From Staphylococcus pettenkoferi (GTDB lineage Bacteria > Bacillota > Bacilli > Staphylococcales > Staphylococcaceae): a stretch of 64,000 bases of DNA. Positions 62,253 to 64,000 of this stretch are shown piece after piece. The DNA lies in NCBI RefSeq assembly GCF_002902685.1, contig NZ_PPRN01000019.1:35183-99182 (forward strand). Direction: 5' to 3'. The notes under the pieces were generated by a model that was given only the letters and a program-made list of their open reading frames with translations, had not been told where the DNA came from and searched no databases. A program made the translations under genes and the position numbers. The first letter of the stretch is position 1, and each line of letters begins with the position of its first letter.

Positions 62253-63458
62253 ATGAGTAACGTCTTGATGGTTAATGTTGGAACAGAAGGTCATATCAAT
62301 CCGACGATTTCAGTCGTGCAGCGACTCGTTGAACAAGGCGAACACGTCGTTTACTACGCCTCAGACAACTTCGCTGACAAACTCAAACAAACCGGTGCGG
62401 AAATTCGACCGATTTCGACAGAAGCGCTTATGACTGAATTTCGACATTATGGTAACGATAACCTCTTTAATGTCATTAACGGTCTGTTGCGGATGGGCAA
62501 TGTTGTGATTCCTGAAGTGCTGAATGGTATTGAAGGTGAACATTACGACTATCTCATCTACGACTCCATGTTTAGTATGGGCTACTGCATCGCGCAACAT
62601 CTCGACATTCCGTCTATCTCACTCTACGCCTCTTTCGCTGAAAACAAAACGACTTTCGATCAGAAATTAGATGGTATGGCGCATGCCCTAAGTGACGACG
62701 AAGTTGCGAAAGCTGATGACATCTTCAACGACTTGAAACAACATTTGGAACAGAAATACAACGTCGACATCCCTTCTCGCTACGTGGTAATGCAGAACCC
62801 TGCTGACCTCAATATCACTTTCGTTATGAAAGGTTTCCAATCCAACAAGGATCTCATACCAGATGACCAGTTTATTTACGCTGGACCTTCACTACGTCAT
62901 GTCGAGCAAGACACTGAATTTCTTGAGAACGTTGATAGTTCACGTCCACTTATTTACATTTCGCTTGGAACCGTATTTAACAGTAATCAGCGTTTCTTTG
63001 AACAATGCGTCGAAGCATTCAGTGATATTGATGCGACAGTGCTCATGTCAATCAGTAACCCAGATGTGCTGGATGCGCTCAACGATTTCCCTGACAACTT
63101 TATCGTGAAATCTTACGTACCACAGCTTGAGGTGTTGAAACATGCAGATCTCTTCCTCACTCATGGTGGTATGAACAGCACTAACGAAGGGATATATTAT
63201 CACGTCCCGTTGATTGCGTTCCCTCAAGGCGCAGATCAACCCTTTGTGGCGAAGCGTATCGCAGAGCTCAATATTGGCACGCAAATGGATACGGCGCATA
63301 TTTCAGCTGAGGATATTAAAAGAGAAGCTACACATATTCTCGATCATCTCGACGCGTATCAAGCCAATGTGCGTAAAGTAGCAGAAGATCAGCCTTATGA
63401 GGAACCAGGTTATATCGTAGCTGCAGATAAAATAATGGCGTTCGGACGACAATCTTAA
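62253..63458 (+). CDS. GT1 (MGT/UGT-like) glycosyltransferase
   Basis: GT-B fold glycosyltransferase of 401 residues, soluble. The N-terminal acceptor domain starts VNVGTEGHINPTISVVQRL. The C-terminal donor domain has ISLGTVFNS and the signature VPQLEVLKHADLFLTHGGMNSTNEGIYYHVPLIAFPQGADQ, with HGG and the terminal DQ binding the nucleotide sugar. Related enzymes glycosylate macrolides or other small hydrophobic acceptors. The acceptor is unknown. AAGGAGGA precedes the ATG. It is monocistronic. Confidence 0.9.
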   Translation: MSNVLMVNVGTEGHINPTISVVQRLVEQGEHVVYYASDNFADKLKQTGAEIRPISTEALMTEFRHYGNDNLFNVINGLLRMGNVVIPEVLNGIEGEHYDYLIYDSMFSMGYCIAQHLDIPSISLYASFAENKTTFDQKLDGMAHALSDDEVAKADDIFNDLKQHLEQKYNVDIPSRYVVMQNPADLNITFVMKGFQSNKDLIPDDQFIYAGPSLRHVEQDTEFLENVDSSRPLIYISLGTVFNSNQRFFEQCVEAFSDIDATVLMSISNPDVLDALNDFPDNFIVKSYVPQLEVLKHADLFLTHGGMNSTNEGIYYHVPLIAFPQGADQPFVAKRIAELNIGTQMDTAHISAEDIKREATHILDHLDAYQANVRKVAEDQPYEEPGYIVAADKIMAFGRQS

Positions 63459-63480
63459 TAATCGAGTTAAGTTAAAATAA

Positions 63481-63518
63481 ATGAAGGCGACTCACCTTTG
63501 TACGAGTCGTCTTCATTT
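63481..63518. terminator. Bidirectional terminator, glycosyltransferase / DUF3139-like gene
   Basis: ATGAAGGCGACTC (63481-63493) with GAGTCGTCTTCAT (63504-63516), then TTTAA. Confidence 0.8.
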
Positions 63519-63565
63519 TAATTTGGCGTTCTTTGATATTTAGGAAACTTTATATTCTGTTAATT

Positions 63566-63928
63566 TCACTCATTATCCAACTGTACTGATTTTATTTTTG
63601 GAATTTCAGGAAGAAATCCGTACTGAATCTCCATTTTTAAGCCAGCCGGTTGACCATTCACTTCTACGCGATAATAACTTATATGTCCACTTCCTTGATT
63701 ATCAGCCTTTTTATCTACAGAAATATGCTTTTGGCTCTTTAAAAAATGATATGTACTATTATCTTTGGCTACTTTCTTCAACTTCTTAGTATTATCCTCT
63801 TTGATATACTGATTTAATTGCTTTTCGCCCGTATGCGTCGCCCAGACATCAAATAAGAAAAAGTTCGCAACTATATAGCCTATCGCTAAAATAATGAGAA
63901 TTCCTATAACATAAAATATTTTCTTCAC
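63566..63928 (-). CDS. DUF3139-like membrane-anchored protein
   Basis: 120 residues with one N-terminal helix (about 5-27) and an extracytoplasmic domain. The layout (short helix, YIKEDN..KKVAKDNSTYHF, then a basic/aromatic domain) resembles DUF3139 proteins of staphylococci; tentative. AGGAG precedes the ATG. Function unknown; transcribed alone. Confidence 0.7.
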   Translation of the reverse strand: MKKIFYVIGILIILAIGYIVANFFLFDVWATHTGEKQLNQYIKEDNTKKLKKVAKDNSTYHFLKSQKHISVDKKADNQGSGHISYYRVEVNGQPAGLKMEIQYGFLPEIPKIKSVQLDNE

Positions 63929-64000
63929 TTTGAAACTCCTAATATTTTAAATTTATATTTTAATATAACATAATTAATTTTACCTTTCCTCCCTCTGACG

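Noticed and set aside
1..64000. tRNA, rRNA, or known riboswitch or T-box leaders
   Set aside because: No tRNA-like cloverleaf with a CCA-type end, no rRNA segments and no T-box TGG motif were recognised by eye.

Overview
The window is chromosomal DNA of a coagulase-negative Staphylococcus. The evidence is the genus-typical gene set: the cud choline-to-betaine locus, class I aldolase, Mqo, an MbcS-type acyl-CoA synthetase, SsaA/CHAP, YSIRK/LPXTG surface proteins, a lysostaphin-like M23 protease and SprG-like toxins. Strong AGGAGG ribosome sites, many TTG/GTG starts and a perfect WalR box agree. The species cannot be fixed from sequence alone. I see no tRNA, rRNA, insertion sequence, prophage or CRISPR array.

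Layout. 0-2 kb: an alpha/beta hydrolase and a nucleoside hydrolase (+). 2-9 kb: an ACS-family MFS carrier behind a cre-controlled promoter, then cudB, cudA and cudT (-); cudC is missing, but a shared operator-like motif lies before cudA and cudT. 9.7-18.7 kb: fda, cardiolipin synthase, a PanE-like reductase, a lipoprotein with a secreted phosphoesterase, and an LLM oxidoreductase with a GDPD enzyme. 18.8-23 kb: an MFS carrier, then a cluster of three SprG-like type I toxin loci. Two of these lie in a 646-bp tandem duplication that also copied the 3' end of a racemase-like gene whose two catalytic cysteines are serine. 23-29 kb: a YkvI-type carrier, ptb-buk, an MmyB-type regulator and a divergent second FabF. 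29-41 kb: a YnfM-like MFS carrier, rbsU-rbsK, an amidohydrolase, mqo, mbcS, an MDR oxidoreductase, an Ntn amidase and an AEC carrier.

41-49 kb is a cell-surface segment: SsaA-like CHAP protein with a WalR box, a 1359-residue YSIRK-LPETG repeat protein with a Met/His-rich pre-anchor segment, a DUF4064-like protein and MsrA. 49-53 kb holds two paralogous 87/88-residue proteins of unknown function. Both have RBS-sequestering leader hairpins, and the second leader can form a multi-arm switch. They flank an MFS carrier. 53-57 kb: a lipoprotein gene broken by one in-frame stop, a second lipoprotein, and a lysostaphin-like endopeptidase. 56.8-64 kb: an HrtAB-like ABC exporter, DUF1722, a PNPOx-family protein, fmdB and a frameshifted formamidase gene, a 790-bp intergenic region with repeated motifs and a Fur-box-like site, a small membrane protein, a GT1 glycosyltransferase and a DUF3139-like protein.

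Themes: osmoprotection (choline to glycine betaine), short/branched acyl-CoA supply (Ptb-Buk, MbcS, FabF2), and envelope remodelling. The least explained parts are the toxin cluster, the leader-controlled small-protein pair and the repeated-motif region near 61.3 kb. Functional calls rest on recognised motifs and family knowledge; no database search was run.
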